Shown here: positions 52,586 to 61,720 of the stretch, piece after piece | Position numbering within the stretch: the stretch's first letter is position 1 | How the letters are laid out: every line of letters begins with the position of its first letter | NCBI GenBank assembly: GCA_965238305.1 | Contig: CBDEHK010000001.1 | Span: 4,402,001-4,466,000 of the forward strand | Direction: 5' to 3' | From: CBDCGJ01 sp965238305 | GTDB lineage: Bacteria > Pseudomonadota > Alphaproteobacteria > GCA-2731375 | Length of the DNA stretch: 64,000 bases | Notes under the pieces: generated by a model | What the model saw: only the letters and a program-made list of their open reading frames with translations | Database searches by the model: none | Told to the model about the DNA's origin: nothing | Program-made: the position numbers and the translations under genes

Positions 52586-54294
52586 CAGAATAAAAAGTAC
52601 CGCTGCGCCATGGCCAGCTCCGCCGCCGGCTCACAGGTCAGCAATTCACCGTCGGCCCGTACTTCATAAGTTTCCGGATCGACTTCCATATTGGGTAGGT
52701 AATTGTTTAGAATCATATCGGATTTCTGCATTTGTCGGGTGCTAGTGATCGCTCGAAGTTCTTTTTGCAAACCGAGGGTTTCGCCGATACCTGCTTGGGC
52801 CGCCACATCCGATACAAAGGTCACCGAACTTTGCGTCAGCGAACGGCCAATATTAGCAAACATTGGGCGGTAATGCACTGGCTGCGGGGTTGGGATGGAG
52901 GCATTGGGATCGCCCATCGCCGCCGCCGCAATCGAGCCGCTTTTCAATACCAGATCTGGTTTGACGCCAAAATAAGCCGGTTTCCACAACACCAGATCCG
53001 CCAGCTTACCAACTTCGATGGAGCCGACATCACCCGCCATGCCGTGGGTGAGCGCCGGGTTGATGGTATATTTCGCGATATAGCGCTTGATCCGCAGATT
53101 ATCATTGTCACCAGTTTCGCCGGGCAAGGCGCCGCGCTGTTTTTTCATTTTGTCGGCGGTTTGCCAGGTCCGCAGGATCACTTCGCCGACCCGGCCCATG
53201 GCCTGGCTGTCCGACGCAATGATCGAAAAGGCGCCCAGGTCATGCAAGATGTCTTCTGCCGCGATAGTTTCTTTTCGAATGCGGCTTTCGGCGAACGCGA
53301 CATCTTCGGGGATACGATTATCAAGGTGATGACAAACCATCAACATATCAAGATGCTCATCCACCGTATTGATGGTGAAGGGTCGCGTCGGATTGGTTGA
53401 TGAGGGGATGACATTGGCCTCACCACAAAGTTTGATGATATCCGGGGCATGGCCACCGCCGGCCCCTTCGGTATGGAAAGCGTGGATAGTCCGGCCCTTA
53501 AAAGCGGCGACGGTATTTTCGACGAAGCCGCTTTCGTTCAGGGTATCCGTATGAATGGCGACCTGGACGCCATATTCATCGGCAACATTCAGACAATTAT
53601 CGATTGCCGAGGGCGTGGTGCCCCAATCTTCATGCAGTTTCAGGCCACAGACACCGGCTTCAACCTGTTCAACCAAGGCTTCCGGCTTGGTCGCATTGCC
53701 TTTCCCGAAAAAGCCGAGGTTCATCGGCAAACCGTCCGCTGCCTGCAACATCCGGGCGATATGCCAGGGACCCGGCGTACAGGTCGTCGCATTAGTGCCT
53801 TCCGCCGGTCCGGTGCCGCCGCCCAACATAGTGGTAATTCCGGAATAAAGTGCGTCGTCAATCTGCTGCGGGCAAATCCAGTGGATATGGGCATCGATCC
53901 CGCCGGTGGTAACAATGCGCCCTTCGCCAGCGATGGCTTCGGTACCGGGTCCGATGATGATATCGACATTCGGCTGCACGTCCGGATTGCCGGCCTTGCC
54001 AATGGCGGCAATACGGCCGTCTTTTAGACCGATATCGGCTTTGATGATACCCCAATGATCGATGATCAAAGCATTGGTGATGACCGTATCGACAGCACCA
54101 TTGGCGCGGCTGATCTGCGATTGGCCCATGCCGTCGCGAATGACTTTGCCGCCACCAAATTTCACTTCTTCACCATAGGTGGTGCGATCTTCTTCCACTT
54201 GGGCAATCAATTCCGTATCGGCAAGGCGAACTTTATCCCCGACGGTGGGGCCGAACATAGCGGCGTAGGAACCGCGGTCAATTGTATAGGCCAT
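52585..54294 (-). CDS. ureC: urease alpha subunit UreC
   Basis: A 569-residue catalytic subunit that hydrolyses urea to ammonia and carbamate. Nickel ligands are in DAHIHWICPQQ, carbamylated Lys in GLKLHEDWGTTP, and HAFHTEGAGGGHAPD; the catalytic His lies in MVCHHLDNR. Length and sequence match bacterial UreC. Upstream of ureE, coupled by TGATG. Confidence 0.98.
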   Translation of the reverse strand: MAYTIDRGSYAAMFGPTVGDKVRLADTELIAQVEEDRTTYGEEVKFGGGKVIRDGMGQSQISRANGAVDTVITNALIIDHWGIIKADIGLKDGRIAAIGKAGNPDVQPNVDIIIGPGTEAIAGEGRIVTTGGIDAHIHWICPQQIDDALYSGITTMLGGGTGPAEGTNATTCTPGPWHIARMLQAADGLPMNLGFFGKGNATKPEALVEQVEAGVCGLKLHEDWGTTPSAIDNCLNVADEYGVQVAIHTDTLNESGFVENTVAAFKGRTIHAFHTEGAGGGHAPDIIKLCGEANVIPSSTNPTRPFTINTVDEHLDMLMVCHHLDNRIPEDVAFAESRIRKETIAAEDILHDLGAFSIIASDSQAMGRVGEVILRTWQTADKMKKQRGALPGETGDNDNLRIKRYIAKYTINPALTHGMAGDVGSIEVGKLADLVLWKPAYFGVKPDLVLKSGSIAAAAMGDPNASIPTPQPVHYRPMFANIGRSLTQSSVTFVSDVAAQAGIGETLGLQKELRAITSTRQMQKSDMILNNYLPNMEVDPETYEVRADGELLTCEPAAELAMAQRYFLF

Positions 54295-54296
54295 GC

Positions 54297-54608
54297 TCAG
54301 TCCTCCAGCTTACCATTCACCAGGGCGTTGAAACCCCAGATTTCGCCGGCACCGGCATATTTCACCAATTGCACCTCGCGACTTTGGCCCGGTTCGAACC
54401 GCACAGCCGTCCCCGCCGGAATATCCAGGCGGAAACCACGCGCCGCTTGGCGATCAAAATCCAACGCCGAATTGGTCTCGCCAAAATGATAGTGAGAGCC
54501 GACCTGCACCGGGCGGTCGCCGGTGTTCGCAACGGTTATAGTCAGCGTTTCGCGGCCGTCGTTCAGAATAATGTCCGGCCCGTCAGTGAATAATTCTCCA
54601 GGGATCAT
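54297..54608 (-). CDS. ureB: urease beta subunit UreB
   Basis: A 103-residue structural subunit. MIPGELF at the start, VGSHYHFGETNSAL and GTAVRFEPGQSREV are typical. It is a separate gene from ureA, the usual form outside Helicobacter. Two bases before ureC. Confidence 0.97.
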   Translation of the reverse strand: MIPGELFTDGPDIILNDGRETLTITVANTGDRPVQVGSHYHFGETNSALDFDRQAARGFRLDIPAGTAVRFEPGQSREVQLVKYAGAGEIWGFNALVNGKLED

Positions 54609-54617
54609 TTCAGCACC

Positions 54618-54920
54618 TCAGCGGATCGGATCATGCACGGTCACCAATTTGGTGCCGTCGGGAAAAGTGGCTTCGACTTGGATGTCATGGATCATTTCCG
54701 GAATTCCCACCATCACCTGATCGCGAGTGATGATGGTCGCACCATCGCGCATCAAGTCGGCGACGGAGCAGCCATCGCGGGCCCCTTCGACGACATAGTC
54801 GGTGATCAAAGCAATCGCTTCCGGATGGTTCAGCTTGACGCCGCGTTCCAAACGCCGGCGCGCCACCATCGCCGCCATGGCGACCAGCAGCTTGTCTTTT
54901 TCCCGTGGTAACAAGTTCAT
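54618..54920 (-). CDS. ureA: urease gamma subunit UreA
   Basis: A 100-residue structural subunit. Family start MNLLPREKDKLLVAMAAMVA and VMVGIPEMIHDIQVEATFPD are clear. The ATG at 54920 is where homology begins; the frame opens to 55055 within ureD without support. AGGGAG lies upstream. Nine bases before ureB. Confidence 0.97.
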   Translation of the reverse strand: MNLLPREKDKLLVAMAAMVARRRLERGVKLNHPEAIALITDYVVEGARDGCSVADLMRDGATIITRDQVMVGIPEMIHDIQVEATFPDGTKLVTVHDPIR

Positions 54921-54936
54921 TTTGTTTGTTTTCTCC

Positions 54937-55773
54937 CTAAATATGCCAAAGCCGCGGCAGTTTCGCCGGCAGCCCTTCGGCGGCACGATAGCCGCACCAG
55001 AATTTTTCAAACGACTGACGCAAAGCCATCGCATCACGGCCCAGCCAGCGCACAATCAATAATCCATTGACCACCGTCGCTGCCGCTTCTCCTGCCGCAT
55101 CGGCAATCAATTCCCGCGCCAGGTCAAGGCGGTTTGGATCGGACGCCACCGCCGTCGCGCAAGCCGCAGCGCCGTTGAAACAGGCCGGGTGATTGATGAT
55201 ATCGGCAAGGTTATTTTCCATATGCAGCGCATCCATCCATACCAATTCATCACCGACATAGACCGACCAGGCATCCCGGATCAGGCCTTGGCACAAACGC
55301 TCCCCCATGGCCTGGCGGCCGAAGACCAGCATTTCGCCAGCTAAAAACCTTGCCTCTTTGTCGGCGCGCAAAGTCAATTGACGACGCAACCTCGCCCCTT
55401 CAAAGACAATGGTTTCCTGCGGCAACCATTCAAGCCAGCCATCCGCCCCAACCGAAAGCGCGATATCGACACGACAGTCGGGACCGTTGCTGCGATAAAC
55501 CTTCTCCGCCGCTTGCGCCATCACCATGGCCCGAGCTTCCGGCCCGACATGAATATCGATATCGATCCGATCGCCCCCGACCAAGCCGCCGGAGACCGCC
55601 GTCAACGCCGCCAGCGGAATATCGTCTTTGACCTGGTTGGGGAACAGGACCCGCAAGGGATTGCTTTGATACAAATGGGCCAACCGGGTGGCCCCATCGG
55701 CTTGCACAAAACCAACTTCCGCCACGCCCTGTTGGGCGGGATCAGACAGTAAGATGTTGGCGGACTTCTGCAT
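54937..55773 (-). CDS. ureD: urease accessory protein UreD
   Basis: A 278-residue assembly factor. Family features: DGATRLAHLYQSNPLRVLFP, GGLVGGDRIDIDIHVG and a C-terminal half with FVGRQAMGERL-like sequence (LVFGRQAMGERLCQG). UreD forms the scaffold for UreF and UreG on apo-urease. Its start overlaps the urtE end by 32 bases, so transport and urease genes form one unit. Confidence 0.95.
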   Translation of the reverse strand: MQKSANILLSDPAQQGVAEVGFVQADGATRLAHLYQSNPLRVLFPNQVKDDIPLAALTAVSGGLVGGDRIDIDIHVGPEARAMVMAQAAEKVYRSNGPDCRVDIALSVGADGWLEWLPQETIVFEGARLRRQLTLRADKEARFLAGEMLVFGRQAMGERLCQGLIRDAWSVYVGDELVWMDALHMENNLADIINHPACFNGAAACATAVASDPNRLDLARELIADAAGEAAATVVNGLLIVRWLGRDAMALRQSFEKFWCGYRAAEGLPAKLPRLWHI

Positions 55774-56440
55774 GATCGAGAGCTTCTTTCGGGCCGGACA
55801 TAATAACTTCGCCGCGATCCATCACCGTAATTTGGTCGGCGAGTTCGTGGGCAAACTCGAAGTATTGTTCCACCAAAAGGATCGCCATGTCACCCCTGTC
55901 GGCAAGAAATCTGATCACTCGCTCGATATCCTTGATAATCGACGGTTGGATGCCTTCCGTCGGCTCGTCCAGCACCAGCAGACGCGGCCGCGTTACCAGG
56001 GCGCGGGCAATCGCCAGTTGCTGCTGCTGGCCGCCGGAAAGATCGCCGCCGCGACGACCCAGCATGTCTTTCAAAACCGGAAACAGATCAAAAATCTCAT
56101 CCGCGACGTGGCGTAGCGATCGTGGTAAAGCGGCAAAGCCGGTTTTTAGATTTTCTTCCACCGTCAAAAGGGGAAATATCTCCCGACCTTGTGGAACAAA
56201 AGCGATGCCGCGCCGGGCCCGTTCTTGCGGTGCAAGCTTGGCGATGTCATTGTCTTCCCAGATCACCCGGCCACCGTCAATATTTTCCTGGCCAACAATG
56301 GCGCGCATCAAACTGGTTTTACCAACGCCGTTGCGGCCCAGGACGCAAGTTACCTGACCCGCTTCCGCCTGCACGCTAACGCCCTTCAAGGCACGACTGG
56401 CACCATAATAAAGATCGATATTTTCCGCGACCAGCATCAT
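55742..56440 (-). CDS. urtE: urea ABC transporter ATPase UrtE
   Basis: A 232-residue ABC ATPase of the branched-chain amino acid/urea type. Walker A GRNGVGKTSL, signature LSGGQQQQLAIARAL, Walker B LLVLDEPTEGIQPS. It works with UrtD to power urea import. Its ATG sits in TGATGATG at the urtD stop, so reinitiation is likely. A second ATG three bases later is equivalent. Confidence 0.96.
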   Translation of the reverse strand: MMLVAENIDLYYGASRALKGVSVQAEAGQVTCVLGRNGVGKTSLMRAIVGQENIDGGRVIWEDNDIAKLAPQERARRGIAFVPQGREIFPLLTVEENLKTGFAALPRSLRHVADEIFDLFPVLKDMLGRRGGDLSGGQQQQLAIARALVTRPRLLVLDEPTEGIQPSIIKDIERVIRFLADRGDMAILLVEQYFEFAHELADQITVMDRGEVIMSGPKEALDHAEVRQHLTV

Positions 56441-57192
56441 CAGCGCCCCAAATAAACTTCAATCACGCGCTCATCCGCCTGCACCTTATCCATCGCCCCT
56501 TCCGCCAGGACAGCGCCTTCATGTAAAACGGTGACGCGGCAATCGAGTGACTTCACAAATTCCATGTCGTGTTCGACAACGACGACCGAATGATCGATCG
56601 CGATGCGTTTCAACAGATCTGCGGTTGCCGCGGTTTCCGCATCGGTCATCCCTGCAGCGGGTTCATCGACCAGTAACAAATCCGGCTCCTGCATCAAAAG
56701 CATGCCGATTTCGAGCCATTGTTTCTGGCCATGCGACAAGGCGCCGGCCAGCTGATCGGCCTGTGGCGCCAAAGCAATGATGTCGAGAATTTCTTCGATC
56801 CGCTGTTTGTGCTCACCGGAAAGCTTGAACAATAGATTTCGCCATACCCGGCGGTCGCTTCTGAGTGCCAGTTCCAGGTTTTCCAACACTGTTTGATTTT
56901 CGAAGACACTGGGTTTTTGAAACTTCCGGCCGATGCCGATATTGGCGATCTGCGCTTCGTCCAGTTTGGTCAGATCGGTGCCGCCGTTAAAAACGATCTC
57001 ACCTTTGTCGGGGCGGGTTTTGCCGGTGACCACATCCATCATGGTTGTTTTGCCGGCCCCATTGGGACCGATAATCGCTCTGAGTTCGCCGACATTGACG
57101 TAGAAACTGAGATTATTGAGGGCGCGAAAACCATCAAAACTGACACTGACGCCATCGATATAGAGCAGGGTTTCGTTCTGTTCCGCCTGCAT
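56440..57192 (-). CDS. urtD: urea ABC transporter ATPase UrtD
   Basis: A 250-residue ABC ATPase. Walker A GPNGAGKTTMMD, signature-like LSHGQKQWLEIGMLL, Walker B LLLVDEPAAGMTD. Start ATG 57192 lies in TGATG with the urtC stop; the frame is open upstream only within urtC. Subtype assigned from context and the family-typical LSHGQKQWLEI segment. Confidence 0.96.
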   Translation of the reverse strand: MQAEQNETLLYIDGVSVSFDGFRALNNLSFYVNVGELRAIIGPNGAGKTTMMDVVTGKTRPDKGEIVFNGGTDLTKLDEAQIANIGIGRKFQKPSVFENQTVLENLELALRSDRRVWRNLLFKLSGEHKQRIEEILDIIALAPQADQLAGALSHGQKQWLEIGMLLMQEPDLLLVDEPAAGMTDAETAATADLLKRIAIDHSVVVVEHDMEFVKSLDCRVTVLHEGAVLAEGAMDKVQADERVIEVYLGR

Positions 57193-58331
57193 CAGGTTTG
57201 CTCCTGCGCCAGTTTTGGCGTCCGCTTCAGCTTCTTGACGTCGAAAGCCGGGATCGCACCGGCGATGCCTTTCGGCAGGAACAGGGTGACGAAAATGAAC
57301 AAACCGCCCAAGGCGAAAAGCCAGGCCTCCGGCAAGACGCCGGTGAAATACGTCTTGCCATAATTGACCAGAATCGCCCCCAACACCGCACCATAAAGGC
57401 TGCCGCGGCCGCCGACGGCGACCCAGATGACGATTTCGATGCTGTTCGCTGGCAGGAATTCGCCCGGATTGATGATGCCGACCTGCGGCACATAAAGCGC
57501 ACCGGCGACACCGGCCAACATGGCGGAGACCACGAAGACAAAGAGTTTGTATTGTTCCACTGCGTAACCGAGAAATCGTGTCCGACTTTCCGCATCCCGG
57601 ATCGCCACAAGAATGCGCCCCAAGCGCGAGGTGACTATCCAACGGCAGATGGCGTAGCCCAGGATCAAAGCGACAACGGAAGCAACGAACAAACCAATTC
57701 TAGTGCTCGGCGCTTGCAGGTCGAAGCCCAGCAGTTCCTTGAAATCAGTCAACCCGTTATTGCCACCAAAACCCATATCGTTGCGGAAGAAGGCCAACAT
57801 CAGGGCGAAGGTCATGGCTTGCGTGATGATCGACAGATAAACCCCGGTAACGCGGGAGCGGAAGGCGAACCAGCCGAATAACAACGCCAAGGCGCCCGGC
57901 ACCAGAACGATCATGATGGCGGCAAAGGGGAAGCTATCGAAGCCATACCAATACCAAGGCAGCTCTTGCCAATTCAGGAAAACCATGAAATCCGGCAAGT
58001 TCGGGTGACCATAGACCCCGCGACCGTCAATTTGCCGCATCAGATGCATGCCCATGACATAACCGCCGAGCGCAAAAAAGGCCCCATGGCCGAGACTGAG
58101 AATGCCGCAATAACCCCAAATTAGATCGACGCTCAAGGCCAGCAGGGCGAAACAGAGATATTTGCCCAGCAAACCAACCAGCCAGTTCGGTACATGAAAG
58201 AAACTATCCACCGGGAGAAGCAAATTACCCACCGGCACCAACACCGCCGCCAGCAACAGGACGGTCAGCAATATCTTGCTGCCGCGATTGGCGTAGACAG
58301 CGGATAGAAGCGATCTTTGTCCGGACATCAT
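57192..58331 (-). CDS. urtC: urea ABC transporter permease UrtC
   Basis: About 379 residues with about ten transmembrane helices. The conserved loop VDLIWGYCGILSLGHGAFFALGGY and RVTGVYLSIITQAMTFAL are LivM-type. Forms the pore with UrtB. The start is within TGATGATG at the urtB stop (58331 or 58328). The product is longer than typical LivM because of N-terminal and central insertions seen in UrtC. Confidence 0.95.
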   Translation of the reverse strand: MMSGQRSLLSAVYANRGSKILLTVLLLAAVLVPVGNLLLPVDSFFHVPNWLVGLLGKYLCFALLALSVDLIWGYCGILSLGHGAFFALGGYVMGMHLMRQIDGRGVYGHPNLPDFMVFLNWQELPWYWYGFDSFPFAAIMIVLVPGALALLFGWFAFRSRVTGVYLSIITQAMTFALMLAFFRNDMGFGGNNGLTDFKELLGFDLQAPSTRIGLFVASVVALILGYAICRWIVTSRLGRILVAIRDAESRTRFLGYAVEQYKLFVFVVSAMLAGVAGALYVPQVGIINPGEFLPANSIEIVIWVAVGGRGSLYGAVLGAILVNYGKTYFTGVLPEAWLFALGGLFIFVTLFLPKGIAGAIPAFDVKKLKRTPKLAQEQT

Positions 58332-59953
58332 CAGGCCTCCACCGCTCGACCCTTCAACGCAAACAGGCCGCGCGGTCGTTTCTGAATGAATAAGATGATG
58401 GTGACCAGAATGACAATCTTCGCCAGCACCGCTCCGGCATAAGGTTCCAGGAACTTGTTGGCGATACCGAGCGTAAAGGCGCCGACCAAGGTGCCCCAAA
58501 GGTTACCAACGCCACCGAATACCACCACCATGAAACTATCGATGATATAAGCTTGGCCCAAGTTGGGGCTGACATTGTCGATTTGGCTCAACGCCACACC
58601 GGCGATACCGGCGATGCCGGAGCCCAAACCGAACGTCAACGCATCGACCATGCCGGTGCGGATTCCCATTGAACCGGCCATGGCCCGATTTTGCGTCACC
58701 GCCCGCATTTCCAGGCCCAGGCTGGTTCGGCGCATAATCAGCGCCAACAATAGGATTACCGCCAGGCTAAACAGTATAATGACGATGCGGTTATAGGTCA
58801 GGACGACACCACCGACGATTTCGACATATCCGCTCATCCATGTCGGGCTGCCGATTTGCCGATTGGTGGGACCAAAAACCGTGCGCACGAGCTGCTGTAG
58901 GATCAGACTGAGGCCCCAGGTCGCCAGCAAGGTTTCCAATGGTCGGCCATAAAGATAGCGGATGATGCCGCGTTCAATGGCGATCCCGACCAAGCCGGTT
59001 ACCACAAAGGCGACCGGGACTGCAACGATGATTGAATAGTCAAATGCACCTGGGGCATAGGTGCGAAACAGTTCCTGGACAATGAACGTTGTGTAAGCTC
59101 CCAGCATCACGATCTCACCATGGGCCATATTGATCACGCCCATGACGCCGAAGGTAATCGCCAGGCCAACCGCCGCCAGCAACAGGACAGAGCCTAAACT
59201 AATCCCCTGGAACAAATTGGCGAACAGTTCCCACTGCGCAATCGAACTCTCTACTTCTTTCAGAGCGGCCTTCGCCGCTCCTCTTACAGGCTCGGGCGCC
59301 TCACTTGCCGCAACTTCAGCCAGCAGATTGCGAATTTCCGGCTCCGCTTCGCCGCTCAACTTTTCAATCGCCGTGATGCGGATATTATCCCGCAACCCGT
59401 GCACGGCAGTTATTGCTGCCTGCGCCACCCCCATGCGAAGGTGCAGGTCCTGGTCTTCCTCCCGGGCCATGGCCTGCTCCAACAACGGCAGCAGATCCGG
59501 GCCACGGGATTTGAGCACAGCCTCGGTCGCCTTTTTTCGCGTCGCGAGATCAGGACTGAGAAGCGTGAGGCCGCCCAGCGCCGATTTGATGACGCGGCGC
59601 AGCTTGTTGTTGACGCCGACTTTTTTAATCCGCGTTTTCTTGGCTTCGCCGGTGGCATCTCCCGTCAGGGCATCTTTCAAGACATAGACCCTGCCGCTTT
59701 TGTCCGCGAAGACCAGTCGCTTGTCTTTTTTTGTGTAATAGAGCCGGCTGGCCAGCATCGCTTCAAGAAGGGAGACCGTTCTGGTATCGCCAGTTCCGGT
59801 CAATTCTTTGACGGCGTTAATTTTCTTTGCGTAACTTTTTTCTGTCAGTATTTGCGCGGTTTCTTCAAACCCGGCAATTGCTGCATCCGGGCGAATGAAC
59901 ACCAGCACCGCAAACAGCAACAGGATTGAATATGCCAGAATTTTGTTATTCAT
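58331..59953 (-). CDS. urtB: urea ABC transporter permease UrtB
   Basis: A 540-residue protein. N-terminal signal-like segment (to about residue 27), then a periplasmic helical (HEAT-like) domain to about 235, as usual in UrtB but not in LivH, then about eight transmembrane helices with VINMAHGEIVMLGAYTTF and GLGSGIAGIAGVALSQIDN. Forms the permease with UrtC. Confidence 0.95.
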   Translation of the reverse strand: MNNKILAYSILLLFAVLVFIRPDAAIAGFEETAQILTEKSYAKKINAVKELTGTGDTRTVSLLEAMLASRLYYTKKDKRLVFADKSGRVYVLKDALTGDATGEAKKTRIKKVGVNNKLRRVIKSALGGLTLLSPDLATRKKATEAVLKSRGPDLLPLLEQAMAREEDQDLHLRMGVAQAAITAVHGLRDNIRITAIEKLSGEAEPEIRNLLAEVAASEAPEPVRGAAKAALKEVESSIAQWELFANLFQGISLGSVLLLAAVGLAITFGVMGVINMAHGEIVMLGAYTTFIVQELFRTYAPGAFDYSIIVAVPVAFVVTGLVGIAIERGIIRYLYGRPLETLLATWGLSLILQQLVRTVFGPTNRQIGSPTWMSGYVEIVGGVVLTYNRIVIILFSLAVILLLALIMRRTSLGLEMRAVTQNRAMAGSMGIRTGMVDALTFGLGSGIAGIAGVALSQIDNVSPNLGQAYIIDSFMVVVFGGVGNLWGTLVGAFTLGIANKFLEPYAGAVLAKIVILVTIILFIQKRPRGLFALKGRAVEA

Positions 59954-59989
59954 TTTTGTTGCAGCTGTTTCTCGTTCGTCAAAATAGGC

Positions 59990-60022
59990 CGCCGGGACGA
60001 ACGGCGAAGGCTCGTCCCGGCG
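59990..60022 (-). promoter_or_regulatory. urtA-urtB intercistronic stem-loop
   Basis: A perfect 11-bp G/C-rich inverted repeat (CGCCGGGACGA 59990-60000 with TCGTCCCGGCG 60012-60022, loop of 11) lies 22 bases after the urtA stop. On the transcribed strand only a short T stretch follows. It could partly stop transcription or protect the urtA message, so that binding protein is made in excess over the permease. Confidence 0.65.
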
Positions 60023-60044
60023 CAGTGTTGGTAAAGCCGCCTGA

Positions 60045-61334
60045 TTACATGGTCGGTTGACCGTATTTCGGCTTTTCGCAGTTGCCGCAAACCCAAGGAT
60101 AAGTCCAGTTGGCGGTCAGCTTGGCGCTTTCCGGAATGAAATCGGACCAGGCATCGCCGACCACGACATCGTCGGTTTGGGTGACGATCTCGAACTGGCC
60201 ATCGTCCTGGATTTCACCGATGAGAACCGGTTTGGAGAGGTGATGGTTGACATTCATCACCGCCACGCCGCCGGTCAGGTTCTTAACCTGCTGGCCATAC
60301 ATGGCTTGACGAACCGCATCAACGTCGGTGGTACCGGCTTGCTGCACCGCCTGCACCCACATTTTGAAACCGATATAATGCGCTTCCATGGGATCGTTGG
60401 TGACCCTCTTGTCGTCTTTGATGAATTTGTGCCAATTGGCGATGAAAGTCGCGTTTTCTTCCGTATCGACGCTCATGAAATAGTTCCATGCCGCCAAATG
60501 TCCGACCAACGGTTTGGTATCGAGGCCGGCCAGCTCTTCTTCACCGACAGAGAATGCAATGACAGGGATGTCTTCCGCGTTGATGCCTTGATTGCCGAGT
60601 TCTTTATAGAACGGCACATTGGCGTCGCCGTTGATGGTGGAAACGACAGCTGTTTTTTTACCTTCGGAAGCGAACTTTTTCACCTGCGCGACAATGGTTT
60701 GCCAATCGGAATGACCGAACGGGGTGTAATTTTCCATGATGTCGGCATCCGCCACACCCTTGGCACTTAAATATGCCCGCAAGATTTTATTGGTGGTGCG
60801 GGGATAGACATAGTCTGTGCCCAACAGCACAAAACGTTTGGCCGAACCGCCATCTTCGCCCATCAAATAATCGACCGCTGGAATAGCCTGTTGATTTGGC
60901 GCCGCGCCGGTATAAAAGACATTGCGCGAACTTTCTTCGCCCTCATATTGCACCGGATAAAACAGCAAACTGTTGAGCTCTTCAAAAACCGGCAGGACGG
61001 ATTTCCGCGATACCGACGTCCAACAGCCGAACACCGCCGAAACCTGTTCTTTCTCGATCAGCTCGCGGGCTTTTTCGGCAAAAAGTGGCCAGTTCGATGC
61101 CGGATCGACGACCACGGCTTCGACTTGTTTGCCAAGCAAACCACCGTTTTTGTTCAGATCATCGACCAGCATCAACATGGTATCTTTCAACGTGGTTTCG
61201 CTGATCGCCATGGTCCCGGAAAGTGAATGCAAGACACCGATCTTGATGGTCTCGGCCGCCTGCGCAAAACTGCCTATCGTGGTGGCAGCCGCAAACAACG
61301 CAGCACCCGTGGCTGCGCTTAATTTGAAATTCAT
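60045..61334 (-). CDS. urtA: urea ABC transporter substrate-binding protein UrtA
   Basis: About 429 residues. Signal peptide (cut after SFAQA near 26), then a periplasmic binding fold starting ETIKIGVLHSLSGTMAISE, the UrtA-typical opening. The C-terminal NWTYPWVCGNC with paired Cys is also typical. The ATG at 61334 follows AGGAGACC; the frame to 61412 has no signal-like start. First gene of the urea operon, directly behind a sigma-54 promoter. Confidence 0.97.
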   Translation of the reverse strand: MNFKLSAATGAALFAAATTIGSFAQAAETIKIGVLHSLSGTMAISETTLKDTMLMLVDDLNKNGGLLGKQVEAVVVDPASNWPLFAEKARELIEKEQVSAVFGCWTSVSRKSVLPVFEELNSLLFYPVQYEGEESSRNVFYTGAAPNQQAIPAVDYLMGEDGGSAKRFVLLGTDYVYPRTTNKILRAYLSAKGVADADIMENYTPFGHSDWQTIVAQVKKFASEGKKTAVVSTINGDANVPFYKELGNQGINAEDIPVIAFSVGEEELAGLDTKPLVGHLAAWNYFMSVDTEENATFIANWHKFIKDDKRVTNDPMEAHYIGFKMWVQAVQQAGTTDVDAVRQAMYGQQVKNLTGGVAVMNVNHHLSKPVLIGEIQDDGQFEIVTQTDDVVVGDAWSDFIPESAKLTANWTYPWVCGNCEKPKYGQPTM

Positions 61335-61720
61335 TGTAAGGTCTCCTAATACGAGGTTGTTGTTGCACCGCAAAAACAAAACGCAAAGCCTGTGCCAAAC
61401 TCTGTGAACCAATTTGAATTGCCAATATTCTCTTTTAAAATCAGAGCATTAGAATGTTGAATCGATGTCCGAAAGGGAATGTGAACACGGCCTGGGATTT
61501 GTTATTCGCCTAATTATTGATCATCACGATATGACCTGTCCGAAAATTAGGCATCTGCGAGTTTCCGCATCGTCTGCCTATTGACCCTCGTCAAGCAGAA
61601 GCACATCATGGCCTCGGCGCTTTCGGGCGCTTACGGGGATGTTGTTGCACCAAACAAGTTCCCGGCCCCTGCAGGCGCTTGCGTTTGCGGGGGCGATTTT
61701 AGTTTAATCTTGGAGCTTCC
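61335..61720. other. 386-base divergent control region of urtA and the MFS gene
   Basis: Besides the sigma-54 promoter (61383-61397) it holds an 8-bp inverted repeat, GCCTAATT (61508-61515) with AATTAGGC (61545-61552), which could be an operator for either gene. A half-site like those of NtrC (TGCACC near 61646) is seen, but no complete NtrC palindrome was recognised. No gene or RNA was recognised. Confidence 0.4.
61383..61397 (-). promoter_or_regulatory. sigma-54 (-24/-12) promoter of the urea operon
   Basis: On the minus strand TGGCAC (61397-61392), five bases, then TTGC (61386-61383) matches the RpoN consensus exactly. A start about 12 bases further would be near 61372, about 38 bases ahead of the urtA ATG. 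This predicts NtrC-type activation under nitrogen limitation. Basis: direct sequence match; regulator not seen in the window. Confidence 0.8.
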
